Source: Podocnemis expansa
Lineage: Eukaryota > Chordata > Testudines > Podocnemididae
NCBI GenBank assembly: GCA_007922195.1
Contig: ML682067.1
Span: forward strand, 664,283-728,282
Direction of reading: 5' to 3'
Length of the DNA: 64,000 bases
Notes under the pieces: generated by a model
Seen by the model: the letters and a program-made list of their open reading frames with translations, nothing else
Databases searched by the model: none
Told to the model about the DNA's origin: nothing
Made by a program: the position numbers and the translations under genes
Shown: piece after piece, positions 45,340 through 56,164 of the stretch
Numbering within the stretch: the stretch's first letter is position 1
Layout of the letters: each line of letters opens with the position of its first letter

Positions 45340-45802
45340 GGCTATGTCTACACCTAAAATCTTAGTTTGGATTTGGTTAGTCCAAACAAAGTAGTTCGAA
45401 AGTTAGTTCAAACTAAGCATGTTTTTTTAGTTCAAACGAACTTTTAGTTTGAACAAGCCATGCTTTTTTTACTTTGAACTAACTTTTTAGTTCGACCTAA
45501 AAAAGCAGGGTTAGTTTGAGCTAAAAGATAGTTTGACCTAAAAAAAACCCCGTACTTAGTACAAACTAACTGCTAGTTCAAACTTATTTAGTTCAAACTA
45601 GCATGTCTACATTGTGCTAGTTCAATCTATATATGCAAATTAGTTCAAACTAAGCAGTTAGTTCAGACTAACCAACCAAACTAACTAGTTGGAACTAAGC
45701 TTTGCTTAGTTCAAACTAGGCAAAGCCTAGAGTAGACAGGGTTCAAATTAGTTTGAATTAAGACTCCATAATTCTAACTAATTTGCTAGTGTAGATATAG
45801 CC
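45340..45802. mobile_element. Harbinger MITE of the H4 family, TTAGTTCGAACTAA-rich
   Basis: Ends GGCTATGTCTACACCTAAAA and CTAGTGTAGATATAGCC form TIRs. Almost the whole 463 bp is made of degenerate TTAGTTCGAACTAA-type palindromes, the motif that also fills the left end of H4. It is best explained as an internal-deletion derivative built from subterminal binding-site arrays. No clear TSD (TGG and TAA). Confidence 0.8.
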
Positions 45803-45890
45803 TAAGAGCTGCGGGTATTCAATACCTGTAAAAATCGGGTCCAAGTATCTCAAACTGGGTACACAGAATTCAGTAGAAGAGATGTTGCCA

Positions 45891-46333
45891 AGTTCCAAAG
45901 GGGTAGCCATGTTAGTCTAGTCCAGTAAAACAAACAAGGGAGTCCTGTGGCACTTTTAAAGACTAATAAATTTATTTATCATATGAGCTTTTGTGGGAAA
46001 GAATCTCACTTCGTCAGATGCTTGAAGATGGGGAACTTACAGAATGGGAACCAAATAAATGCAGGGACCTGTAAGTCACAGGATCTGGTCAGATTGTTAC
46101 AGCAAATCAAAGCAGGGGTTAGGATTCAAACAGTGGAGTGTAACAATGAACAGAGAGGTGGGCTAAGGACAAGGAAAACAAAATTACCTAGAACAACTTA
46201 GAACAATGTTTCCTTCAGTCTCATTCTCAAGTACCACTTCTCTACTTACACTCTTTCCACTCTTCAAGCATCTTACAAAGTGGGATTCTCTCCCATGAAA
46301 GTTCACACGATAAATAAATTTGTTAGTCATTAA
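45891..46333. mobile_element. PLE inverted-tail relic, first part (split by H4)
   Basis: The left arm from TTCCAAAGGGGTAGCCATG runs to about 46140. The opposite arm begins about 46255 (CAAGCATCTTACAAAGTGGG) and is cut at GTTAGTCATTAA by H4, continuing at 47905 (AAGTGCCACCAGCCTCCTTG). No ORF kept. AGAGATG before 45891 and after 47935 may be the TSD. Confidence 0.78.
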
Positions 46334-47904
46334 GGCTATATCTGCACTTAAGAGCATTAGTTCGAACTAAGTTAGTTTGATCTAATTAGTTCGAATTAGT
46401 ATGTCCCCACCAGAAACCTAAATTGAACTAGCATGTCCATGGACAAGACTTGCTAGTTCAGCTTAGGAGGGGGGCACTGTGGGAAGTGTGGCAACATGGC
46501 CCTCTGAGAAGGGCCATTCCCCCAGCCAATCCCATAAATACAGAAAGGGCCCTCAGTCCTCTGCCCATTGTGGCTGGCAAGAGGCTGAGTGAGGAGGTCA
46601 TGGACCACACTCAGTTTCAACAGCTTGTCTGAGAGGTGGCCAGCACCTGCACTACCCTGCAAAGTTCTCTTGCCACCTGGAGCACACTCTTCAGGGACCC
46701 AGACAGCAGGGACACAGACACCAGCACCACCAACATGCTGGACCTGCCAGCTGCTGTGGTCACCATGCTGCCCTCCGTTCCTGTTGCTTCTGGGCACATG
46801 GAACCAGCAGTGACTGGTGGGAACGCATAATCCTCACCACCTGGGACAATGAACAGTGGCTCCAGCACTTCAGAATGAGCAAGCAGACCTTCCTAAAGCT
46901 GATCTGGGAACTCACTCGGGTCCTGCAGCACACGGACATCTGACTCAGACCACCCTTCCTGTGGACAAGAGAGTGGCCATCACGGTCTGGAAGATGGTCA
47001 CCCTGGAGTCCTACCACTCTATCGCCCACCACTTTTGCATCAGGAAGGCCACCGTGGGGACTGCCCTCCTGCAGGTCAGCAGGGACATCAACCAAGTCCT
47101 GCTAGCCTGCTCATCACTCTAAGCAACCTGCAGGACACCATAGAGGGCCCCGATGCACTGAGCTTCCCCAACTGCACAGGCATCTTGGATGCCACACACA
47201 TCCCCATCCGATCCCCGGAATATTGTGCCACATAGTACAGGAATGAGAAGGGCTACTACTCTGTGCTCCTGCAGGCCACAAACATCTACGCTGGCTGGCT
47301 GGGGAGGCCACACAATGCCTGCATACTCAGGAACTCCACCCTTTACAGGTGCATGCAGGCAGGCACCTTCTTCCCCACACACAACATGACCCTCGGGGAC
47401 GTGCAGGTGCCTGTCCTCATCATTGAGGATGCCAGCTACCCATTGCTCCCATGGCTCATGAAGCCTTACATGGGCCACCTTGACACCAGCAGGGAGCTGT
47501 TCAATAGGAGGCTCAACAGGTGCTGCCAGGTTGTGGAGCACACCTTTGGATCGCTCAAAGCCCGCTGGAGGGCCCTCCTGATGTGCCTTCACCTCGCCAA
47601 GTGCACCATCCCTGAGGTCATCACCACCTTTGTTGCCCTTCACAACCTGTGTGAACTGTGGGGGGAGAGGGTCCCTCACGTCTGGGAGGCTGAGGCAGAA
47701 CACTTCGCTGTGCACTTCAAGCAGCCTAAGGCTGTGCCCTGGATGGAGCAAGGCCAGTGGTGAGCACCTGCCATCTGGGAGGCACTGAAGGACCTGTTCC
47801 TCAGTGAGGAACGTTGAAGGCTGGTCCTGCTAGCAGGCACCTTCACCAGCCCCACCTGCTCAAGCCTGCTTAACTCATACTAAATTCCCAGTGTAGACGT
47901 AGCC
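46334..47904. mobile_element. PIF/Harbinger element H4, transposase-only, 1.57 kb
   Basis: TIRs GGCTATATCTGCACT and the reverse complement of the right end, GGCTACGTCTACACT. TSD TAA (46331-46333) and TAC (47905-47907), inside a PLE arm. TTCGAA palindromes with TTAGTTCGAACTAA context lie at the left end. No Myb-like gene is present, so this copy would depend on another element. Confidence 0.88.
46599..47818 (+). pseudogene. HARBI1-like DDE transposase of H4 (damaged)
   Basis: The start MDHTQFQQLV at 46599 is followed by an in-frame stop and weak N-terminal homology. Exon 2-like block: DWWERIILTTWDNEQW (about 46815). Then KRVAITVWKMVTLESYHSIA, KATVGTALLQVSRDINQVLL, first Asp in TGILDATHIPIRSPEY (about 47185), YRNEKGYYSVLLQAT, second Asp in IIEDASYPLLPWLMKPYM (about 47425), Glu in VVEHTFGSLKARWRALL (about 47535), and the C-terminal LCELWGERVPHVWEAEAE. 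Frameshifts occur near 46940 and 47120, TAG after EYCAT (about 47235) and TGA after EQGQW (47761). The catalytic triad is intact, but the gene is not. Closer to the H1 copy than to H2 and H3. Confidence 0.87.
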
Positions 47905-47935
47905 TACAAGTGCCACCAGCCTCCTTGTTAGTATT
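47905..47935. repeat. PLE arm, part right of H4
   Basis: AAGTGCCACCAGCCTCCTTG completes the PLE terminus begun left of H4. Confidence 0.75.
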
Positions 47936-48055
47936 AGAGATGAGATTCAGTAAAGCTAATGGACATTTTAAATTTTTTTGGCTTGATGACACATGTTGAA
48001 AGGGTATTAAAACATATACAAACTGCCATTTCTGTTTATAGTGAATAAACTATCC

Positions 48056-48186
48056 CTTAAGAACATAAGAATGACAATATTGGGTCAGACCATTGGTCCA
48101 TCTAGCCGTGTATCCTGTCTTCTGACAGTGGCTAATACCTGGTGCTTTAGAGGGAACAAACAGAACAGGTAATCATCAAGTGACCC
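48056..48186. repeat. Dispersed repeat hosting solo LTR copy B
   Basis: AAGAACATAAGAATGACAAT, GGGTCAGACCATTGGTCCAT, CTAGCC..GTATCCTGTCTTC, AGGTAATCATCAAGTGACCC. A familiar high-copy reptile repeat, probably a LINE 3' tail; family not certain. It resumes after the LTR (48969: ATCCCATTGCCCA). Confidence 0.55.
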
Positions 48187-48963
48187 TGTAGTAACCCTTG
48201 GGGAGGAAGGGGTTAACACTCTGGTTAGTGAGTCCCAGGACAGCCAATAGGAACGAAGCACAGGTTTTTGAATTGTAACAGCAGCCTGGCCTGGGCCTGT
48301 TGGGATGCAGCAGAGCTCCTGGAAGGATCAGGAGGAGGCCAGAGGAAGAATCCAGCAACATCCTTACCAGAGATAAGTTAAATTTGTTACTGACCAGGCG
48401 TGGGTAGAACAGGGAATGTTTACTTAGATGCGGTCAGGGTATTTTCTTTGTTGTTGGCTTGTTTCTTGGATTTCTCTGTGCTGAGCACATGTAACTCCCC
48501 CCCCCCCACTACCCTGTAACTACCTAAGTTAATTCCCAGAGAAGCAACTCTTGGTGTTTATTATCTGTTCTTTTTTATTAAAGATTTTACCTTTTAAGTA
48601 AGTTCTGGTTCTGTTCCTGGTAGGGCAAGAGGTTTGTGTGCATGTGCCTTGGACTGCACAGGCAGCTACTAGAGGGAACCTTGTTCCAGTTCCAGCTCAT
48701 ATTGCAGCTGGGGTCCAGTCACTTTCCTGAAGGAGGAATAAACAGGATTGCAAGTACCTCACAAGGAGGAATTCCCAAGTGCGCCTTCCTGGGTCTCAAG
48801 AGGTTTTTTGCATTTGGGTGGTGGCAGCGATACCACTCCAAGGCCAGGAATTGGAGGTCCTGGAGACTTCTAAGAGCAGGCTTTAAGGCCAGTGGCTTTT
48901 AAAGCCTGTTGCAGGCCCCCCCTTCTGCACTCACAGTGCCAGAGTGGGGAAAAAGCCTTGACA
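48187..48963 (+). mobile_element. Solo LTR copy B, complete, 777 bp
   Basis: Begins TGTAGTAACCC and ends GCCTTGACA (TG...CA). Perfect 5-bp TSD GACCC at 48182-48186 and 48964-48968. ATTAAA near 48578 is a candidate poly(A) signal. No internal region remains, which fits recombination between two LTRs of one provirus-like element. Copy A (15737-20570) is the same family in reverse orientation. The 5-bp TSD allows an ERV or Ty3/Gypsy origin; sequence alone does not decide. Confidence 0.92.
48497..48510. repeat. poly(C) run inside LTR copy B
   Basis: About 12 C residues, where copy A has a run of only a few residues. Slippage-prone. Confidence 0.85.
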
Positions 48964-49004
48964 GACCCATCCCATTGCCCAGTTCCTTGAGTTGGGAATT
49001 GAGG

Positions 49005-50272
49005 AACAGTGGAATACAAGGCCTAAACACCTGACAGGCATTAAGATTTTTATATCAACCTCAAATCCATAACCACAGATATGAACAGTCTCAAAGTACT
49101 GGGAAAATCTGAATCTAGGTTGACTTTCTACCTTGGGCTCACCAGTGTACATTTATACAGGGCCATAGAGCTATGTTGATTTACATCCACTAAGGATGTG
49201 GCCTATATTATCTAGCTATCTTTTCCCAAACAATACATTTAGATTTTAAAAAGTTCCAAGGATAAAAAAGTGTATTTCAGTCCAGAAAAGCCATCCCTGG
49301 GTCTCCAAATTACACTTTCTTTACAAAAGTTTATAAATAGGCAATAACTGTTGAACACTGGGTATATCCATCTTAATAAAAGCTTTTTCATGTTTTATAA
49401 AGGATTTTCAATATTTAATTTTCAGACATCTGGGCCTGAAGGTAGGTACTGGTGACAGGCCAATACTGAAGCCTATGGGGAAATTTTTTATTTCCCTAAA
49501 TCTTAGTCCTATGACAAAGATGAAGAGAAGAGGCTTCAGGAAGGTAAAATAGAGCTTCAGGGACAGGAAAGTGAAAAGGCATGACTAGTTTCTGCTAAAA
49601 TAGAAAAATAATAATGAAAAAGCCAACTTTGCTCCTGGAATGAGAGAACTGGTTGAAAAGAGGCGCAGGGAGGAAATCAGAGAGAAAATGCAGGTATTGT
49701 AGGAAAAAGATGGTTTGGAAGCAGAATTCCTGAGCTATGGATGTTTTGGCTCTCATAAAGTCAAATATTCAAATTCTAGAGCACAGTGCGCGAGTGAATT
49801 GGCATGGGTATAAGGGATCTCTGAGTGCAATGGGAAGACGGACTGAACATGAAGTAGCATAGAGCACCAGCACAGTCATTACTGAAACTCCATTCCATGC
49901 AGGCACGACTTCACGAGAGTCTGCCCCTGTATGGCAGAACCAAAATTGTCCTACTGTATTTTTGGAATTTTCCTCACGCTGAATAGGAAGGGAAGCAGGA
50001 TTTGTCTCTGTCAGCTGAATTAATGAGAAAAATGTTTAGAGAAGGTGGCTATTCTTTTATCGATTAAATTAGACTGACAGCCCTGGTGGGGTTTAGGATT
50101 ACCATAAAGATGAAGAATAACCTCTAGTTAAAAAGCTTATTATAAGATTTAAAGATTTTCCCCCACATTTCAGTTTGTCATAGAATGTGCTTTTACATGT
50201 TTTATTCTTCAGTAACATTAAGACAAACAGATTATATATAAGGCTTTCTTCATCCCAAACTATTCCATTGAA
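49005..50272. other. Non-coding, nothing recognised
   Basis: No supported feature. Confidence 0.5.
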
Positions 50273-50305
50273 CCATAGAACCATAGGGTTGGAAGGGACC
50301 TCATC
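50273..50305 (-). repeat. CR1 3' tail scrap
   Basis: GAACCATAGAACCATAGGGT then TGGAAGGGACCTCAT: about 33 bp of the antisense CR1 end with two copies of its terminal octamer-type repeat. Confidence 0.75.
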
Positions 50306-50489
50306 ATCCCCATGCATATGACACCACTTAAAAATTAGTTTATTTTGTACTCATTTATGCTCTACTATGCCTAGCTGTGGAGAAATAGAACAACCAGAAG
50401 TTACTGATGATCATTTTATTGTAAACACTTTAAAATAATGAAAAGAGAGTCAATTTTTTGGGTCAGATATAAGTAATGCTTACATTAAC

Positions 50490-50607
50490 AGCATTAGTCT
50501 AGTTCAGCAAAACAAGCAAGGAGTCCTGTGGCACTTAGACTAACAAATTTATTTATCACATGAGCTTTTGTGGGAGAAAATCCCACTTCATCAGATGTTT
50601 TCAAGTT
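50490..50607 (+). repeat. PLE terminal fragment
   Basis: CATTAGTCTAGTTCAGCAAA, AAGGAGTCCTGTGGCACTT, CACATGAGCTTTTGTGGGAG and CCCACTTCATCAGATG. Single arm, 118 bp. Confidence 0.82.
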
Positions 50608-50769
50608 GAAGTTCATCCAGCAGTGACAGAAGTGAATGGGAGTTCTGCCACTGACATCTCTGAAAACAAGACTGGACCCTCTGGCTGTGGTCAGCATTCT
50701 ACTCAAATGTGTATTGCTTTAGAAATGCTGTTCTTATGGAATAGTCCTATATTCTGTATTGGATAAATC

Positions 50770-51333
50770 CAGGGGTCTCCAACCTTTCTGGGTGAGAGGC
50801 CACATTGCAATTCTTTTCTCTATCAGGGGGCCAGTGAGAAAAATTTTGACAGATAAGATATGCAAATCAATCTTATTAAGACACTTTAATAAAATAATGA
50901 TTTGTGTAATATTTGGCATTACTTTTGCTTGCACTGGGGACAGAAGACAAGGGGGGCAGGGTGCCTGTGTGAGGGGGGCAAGGCAGAGCATGGGGAGCAA
51001 GGCAGGACAGGGGAGCATGGCAGAGGAGGGGAGGGGAAGATGGGTGAGGTGGGGGGGAGCAGAACAGCTGGGTGGCAGGACTCAGCTACTTCTTGAGAGG
51101 GACCCCACCAACTCTGCTCTCCTCACTCCTTGCCAAGCAGTGCTCACGGAAATCCAGCCCCTGAACAGCTCTCCGGTCAGGCCACGCCTCCCCGCAGCTG
51201 TGCAGAGGGTGGGAAATTTAAAAGTGCCCAGGCCACTCTAGCTCCCAGGCTCATTCAGCAGCACCCCGCAGGCCAGATGAAAGCCCTTGGTGGATCAGAG
51301 TTTGGCTCCCTTGCTGCAGGTTGGACAAGCCTG
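50770..51333. mobile_element. hAT-type element (CAGGGGTCTCCAACC family)
   Basis: TIR CAGGGGTCTCCAACCTTT against CAGGCTTGTCCAACCTGC. Perfect 8-bp TSD GATAAATC (50762-50769 and 51334-51341). 564 bp with a GC-rich middle. The open frame across 50759-51241 shows no transposase features. Confidence 0.9.
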
Positions 51334-51341
51334 GATAAATC

Positions 51342-53044
51342 CAATTAAGTCTATAAGACTTTTCATTTCCAGGATACACAATCATGATTATCATTATTAT
51401 AAAACACATGTATATAGTTAATCCTATAAATAGGACTGAATTTATAGAAATTCTATCATTCTGCGTGTTAATGTACAAAAAAAGTGGGGGGAAGGTTTTA
51501 AGTTTAGAATAATTTTGAACTCAGTGATGTAAGCCCTTCCAAGAATTCATGTTTCAATGTGAACATTTTGTATATACAGTTGTTAAGTAAAGAGACTTTG
51601 CTTTAACCGTCTGTCTTCTTCCACAAGTATATTTAGTATACCATTACATTAGCCTTTTCTTTTTTAAACAAAGCATAGGCATAGCACAGATAGGATGTGT
51701 GTTCTATATGACCTCAATCTTTCCTGCTCTTTGATGTTCCTCTACACAAAATTTTAAAGCATATGAACTAGGTCTATCCATGTGGCCTGGAAAAATAGAT
51801 TAATAAAGAGAGCCACTTCCTATTTTGTGATTTGTGCAAAATTCTACTTCATTGTCATTTAAGGTGCATCATTTTTATTGGACAAGTGATTAATTCTTTA
51901 CTTGTGCTTCATCTACACCATGTGAAAGAGTAGAAAACAGATTTTATGACTAGATTGGTCAATTTTCATGGTGATTTGCAAGGCTGTCCTACACATTGTA
52001 CATTTCCTCTTCTCAAAGAAAGCATTCATGTTCTACATTTTTAAACTTCATTTCAAACAATCTGATTTGAAAGAAAGGATTGAATTCTATACATCTCTAT
52101 TATAATGAAAAGCCTTGTATACAAAAGCAAATAGTAGAGGATTCTGAAAGAGACTTTTAAACCTTGTCTGAAAGCTTGTTTACTACAAGTCCTACCAAAG
52201 CTATGCAAGTATCACAGTAGCCATTTATTTTCAGCATGTTACTGGAAAATATATTATTCAGTATTGTTAGATTACTTACAAATGATACCAATCAATTAAT
52301 ACCACAGTCACTAGTCTTGAAGGATTTTGTCAGACCAGGGTGATAAAGCTCTTAACTGTCCACGTTTCCTGTCAAGAAGGATTATGACAATGTCATCTTA
52401 TTTGTATGGAATATTTAATTGCTGAGTAATTTCTCCAAACTGACTGCTTCACTAAACACTAGGCATAGACGGATGTTGAACGAGAACGTGACAGGAGCAA
52501 AGACTCCCCCTGCATCTATCTCCACCCCTCAATTTGAATGTAGGTTAATAGCAACAAGAAGAGGTTAGGGCTGTTGGGTGCAGTACTTTCACATATAGCA
52601 ACATTAGCCTTTACATATTAAAATGAATCACTGTCTTCATTCTTCCTTTTCATCTTCATTGACATTTCATCTGCATATTAACCATTCACATTATGTTCAT
52701 AAGTGCTAGCTGGAAGGCCACAGGAAACACACCTGGTAAATATATTATAAGGAACCAAATACTAACTCTACCTGTAATTCCACAGACATTTTAGAGTGCA
52801 ACATTCATTTTTTTTCTTGATTAAGAAAAGGTAAGTATTTTTATCTTTGACGGGGGCAATATCAAAAACTGCGAATGAACATGTTATGCAAATACATAGC
52901 CGCACCAAGAACAATTCTTAAAAATGAACTTAAATTTGACAGGTGATTTGGAGTTTGGCATCACATTTTAGAAGACAATAAAGCTTCAGAGTGATGGATA
53001 AGCTGAGGTTAACACACACAAAGGATGTCTGTTGTAAGGAAAGA
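51342..53044. other. Non-coding, nothing recognised
   Basis: AT-rich; no repeat or exon supported. Confidence 0.55.
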
Positions 53045-53052
53045 GATGTAAC

Positions 53053-53239
53053 CACTGTTCCCTCTAAGCTGTGCGCTTGTGCGTGCGCACACAGGTCATG
53101 AAACCTGCACACACGACAGAATAAAGTGGGCACAAAAAAATTCAATAGTGCTAACATTGGTGCTCACAAAGAAATGTTTTTGCGCACACAAAGAAATTGT
53201 TTGCGTACACAGGTCTACGAGTAATTAGAGGGAACATTG
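53053..53239. mobile_element. hAT-type MITE (TGTTCCCTCTAA family), copy 2
   Basis: TIR CACTGTTCCCTCTAA / TTAGAGGGAACATTG. 8-bp TSD GATGTAAC and GACGTAAC (7/8). 187 bp; the interior has alternating GCGCACAC motifs shared with 28083-28444. Confidence 0.87.
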
Positions 53240-53247
53240 GACGTAAC

Positions 53248-54113
53248 TCCACTCTTTACTGTTGGATATAATTTGGATTTGGATTTTTACATTTGTATCT
53301 TTTCTTTAGCCTCATTTCCCTAGGCCAGGCTGTTCAGAATCCATTGTATTCACATAGTGGGCTCTGAACAACATCCCTGAGACCTGTTTAAAATGCATTG
53401 TATATTGACCTGGTATTGATTTATACAGGATGCAGATAATATCTGAATTGGAGTTATAGCAGTGGTGTCAAGGATGAGTTTTAATGCATTTGATAGTTAC
53501 TATTCAACTACTGTTGAATAAGAACACAAATCTTCTTTACGTTGTAAGTTTCCTCTATTTCCTATCTTTCAGTATGCCAGGAAAATACACTTACTGATGC
53601 AGAAAGTTTCAATTTGCAATGTTCAACCAGTACTGGTTTTGGTACACTCTCTCTTTCAAAGTAACTCCACAGAGAGTACTCTCACACAGGGCCAGATAAA
53701 TACAGAAGGACAGTAGGTCCGTGCCTTGGGTCCCAATGTCTGAAGTCATGTGATTACATCAGACTTTCATCCCTCATTTAAAACCAAACAAACATCTTTG
53801 GTTGGGAAAAAGGGCACCAACTGCCACTGCTAATGGGAAGAAGGGGCCTCATTGCCTCTGCCTCTCTAGAAGGATAGAGAGCTCCCTATTGTTACCAACC
53901 GGAGTGGGACTGTGTGTCACAGTGTAGGGATAGGGCAGTAGAAAAGGTCCACGTGAGATGGAAATCCACTTCATGGTCTGCTGAGGGCACAAAATTATCT
54001 CAATGAAGCCCTGCTCACCAACAACACACAGAGGTATTTTCAGGAGCCAAGGTCCTCTCTTTCATGTCCTCTCTAATCCTCCCTCAGTAACCAAATGAGT
54101 CTCTCTGTGGATT
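53248..54113. other. Non-coding, nothing firmly recognised
   Basis: CAGGGCCAGATAAATACAGA at about 53691 resembles a hAT left edge, but no partner end was found. Confidence 0.45.
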
Positions 54114-54121
54114 CACTATAG

Positions 54122-54299
54122 CAGTGGTTTTCAATGTTTTGCAAGTCGTGACACACTTGGATGAGTGTTGAGACCCTACAGGACACAGCAACCCATTCCT
54201 TCTAGGCTGAATCCAGCCTTCTCAGCCACTTGCCATGATACAGCTACCACTGTGTGGTAACACAGTAATGTGTCCCAACACAGTGGTTGAGAACTGCTG
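54122..54299. mobile_element. hAT-type MITE (CAGTGGTTCTCAA family)
   Basis: Left CAGTGGTTTTCAATG and right (reverse complement) CAGCAGTTCTCAACC. 8-bp TSD CACTATAG (54114-54121) and CATTATAG (54300-54307), 7/8. 178 bp. Confidence 0.88.
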
Positions 54300-54307
54300 C
54301 ATTATAG

Positions 54308-55059
54308 CATTTAACTGCCCACTTCAAGAAAACCAAACCTAGAGTTCTTATGAGTTATCCCTTCCCTTGCAGCTACCCAAGGCAATGAAGAAATGAATAG
54401 CACAGTATCACTTCAACATTAACAGGCTCTGCTGACACTGGATCATAAGGCTAAGCCTTTAATTAAATGAAAAACCAATAAATGTAAGTAGCAAACAACT
54501 TGCTTTCCTTCACACTGATGTAGAAATAATAGCTCTAAACAGTGGCTAATAAACCTAGAACCACGTTTTAAAGATTCATCCTGTAGAATTTTATATATAT
54601 TCATATTTGTAAGAAACATTTACTTTCTAAGTGAGATGCACTGGGCAGTGTTTTGTGGAAAAGAGTGCTGTTTATAACAGGCTGCTAATTCTCGCTGAGT
54701 CTGATAGACTATCTAAATTCAATAGACTAAGCTAGTCATAAGTGACCCCTTTCTCTGCTTCAGCATATTAAACTAAAATCAAAAAGGAAGGAGCTGCCTC
54801 AGGCAAGTAGATGACCTGTGGATGGGTGGGGGAAGGTTATAATAAATGTTTGCTGGAGACATGTGACAATAGGAGCTTTGTGTGTGTGAAGGGACTTCAT
54901 GTGCTTTACTTGTGTAAGCAAATGAGGGAAATTGATGCATTGAGTTGTCAGGTGACCTGCCAACACAGCAAGCTAGAGAATAAAAAGAAAACAGAAATCA
55001 TTTGTCTTGTCACCTGGGACCCAGGTATAATACTAGACACCTTTATTTTTATATTAGAG
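54308..55059. other. Non-coding, nothing recognised
   Basis: A MIR-like scrap is possible near 54905-54990 (GAGGGAAATTG...GGTGACCTGCC), weak. Confidence 0.4.
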
Positions 55060-55402
55060 AGATGAGGTAATGTATTTTATTGGGACAATTTCTACTGGTG
55101 AGAGAGACCAACTTTTGAACTTACACAGAGCTCTTCCTCAGGTCTCAGAAAGGTGCTCAGAGTGTCATGGCTATTCACAAAGTAGAACAGATTGTTTGGC
55201 ATAAGTAGCACAATTCCACTTTGTGTTTATCTATGACGTTCAAAATACTTTTCCCAGAACCGAATAAGAAATTGGGGAAGCTTGAAAGCTGTCTCCCTCA
55301 CCAACAGAAGTTGCTCCAATAAGAGATATTACCTCCCACAGCCTGACTTGCTAATATCCTGGGGCTGACACAGCTACTGTAACACTGCATACCTCTTCTC
55401 TT
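55060..55402. mobile_element. PLE-type relic, divergent subfamily, inverted arms
   Basis: The left arm (AGGTAATGTATTTTATTGGG, CTACTGGTGAGAGAGACC, ACACAGAGCTCTTCCTCAGG) is mirrored by the right arm (CTCACCAACAGAAGTTGCTC, CAATAAGAGATATTACCTCC, CACAGCTACTGTAACACTGC). Layout and the ...GCTCTTC.TCAGGTC.. core parallel the CCCACTTCATCAGATG core of the other PLE copies, so I place it with PLEs. Subfamily naming is not possible here. Confidence 0.6.
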
Positions 55403-55784
55403 TTAGACACATAGCAGCCCACTGAAAAAGCTGGAGGACTCCAACTGTGACCAAGAGCAGAATTTACCCTGAAATAGCTATTGCTCGAGACTACTATAAT
55501 GTTCAGATGCTGTCAGAAAATGGTGCACCACTTACTTGTATTTGACTCAGTTATCCTTATGGAAACAATGGTAACACTTGCCAAGATCCTGTACTGCATA
55601 TCATATCCTTTCAGTATGCAGAAGCACATATAGGATAATACTGTTTTTTCCTCATTATGATCTTAGGATTCTTTTTGTACTCCATTCACTCATAAATGAG
55701 GCATCTTTGTATTTAGAAAGTCACTGGTGTATCACAACTGCAGTTCTCTTGGATGTGCTCTAACCGGCACTGGCAGTTGTCAGC
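55403..55784. other. Non-coding, nothing recognised
   Basis: No supported feature before the CR1 begins. Confidence 0.45.
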
Positions 55785-55894
55785 TTCTTTGTGTTTGCAT
55801 CTGCCATTTTGTTGCCCAACCACTGTTTTATGGGATCCTTTTCTTACTTTTAGCAGTCTGCTTTCAACTTAACTGAACTTATTGAGTAATTTTG

Positions 55895-56150
55895 ACAAGT
55901 TCCAAAGGGGTAGCAGGTATTAGTCTAGTTCAGAGAAACAAACAAGGAGTCCTGTGGCACTGTTAAAAACTAACAAATTTATTTATCTCATGAGCTTTCA
56001 TGGGAGAAAATCCCACTTCATCTGGCATTTTGAAGAATTCTTTGAAGAGTTCTTCAAAGTATCAGATGAAGTCTGATTTTCTCCCATGAAAGCTCATGCG
56101 ATACAAAAATTTGTTAGTTTTTAAAAGTGCCACAAGACTCCTTGTTTGTT
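55895..56150. mobile_element. Palindromic PLE copy (two tails head to head) with 13-bp TSD
   Basis: The left arm starts TTCCAAAGGGGTAGCAGG just inside 55895 and runs through GGAGTCCTGTGGCACTG to CCCACTTCATC. The right arm is the inverted sequence from about 56055 (CAGATGAAGTCTGATTTTCT to CCACAAGACTCCTTG). Spacer of about 20 bp with GAAGAATTCTTTGAAGAG symmetry. TTGAGTAATTTTG occurs at 55882-55894 and 56151-56163. Removing one copy plus the element restores the CR1 frame FADDTKLL. It is therefore a single insertion of a tail-tail palindrome with no ORF. Confidence 0.88.
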
Positions 56151-56164
56151 TTGAGTAATTTTGT

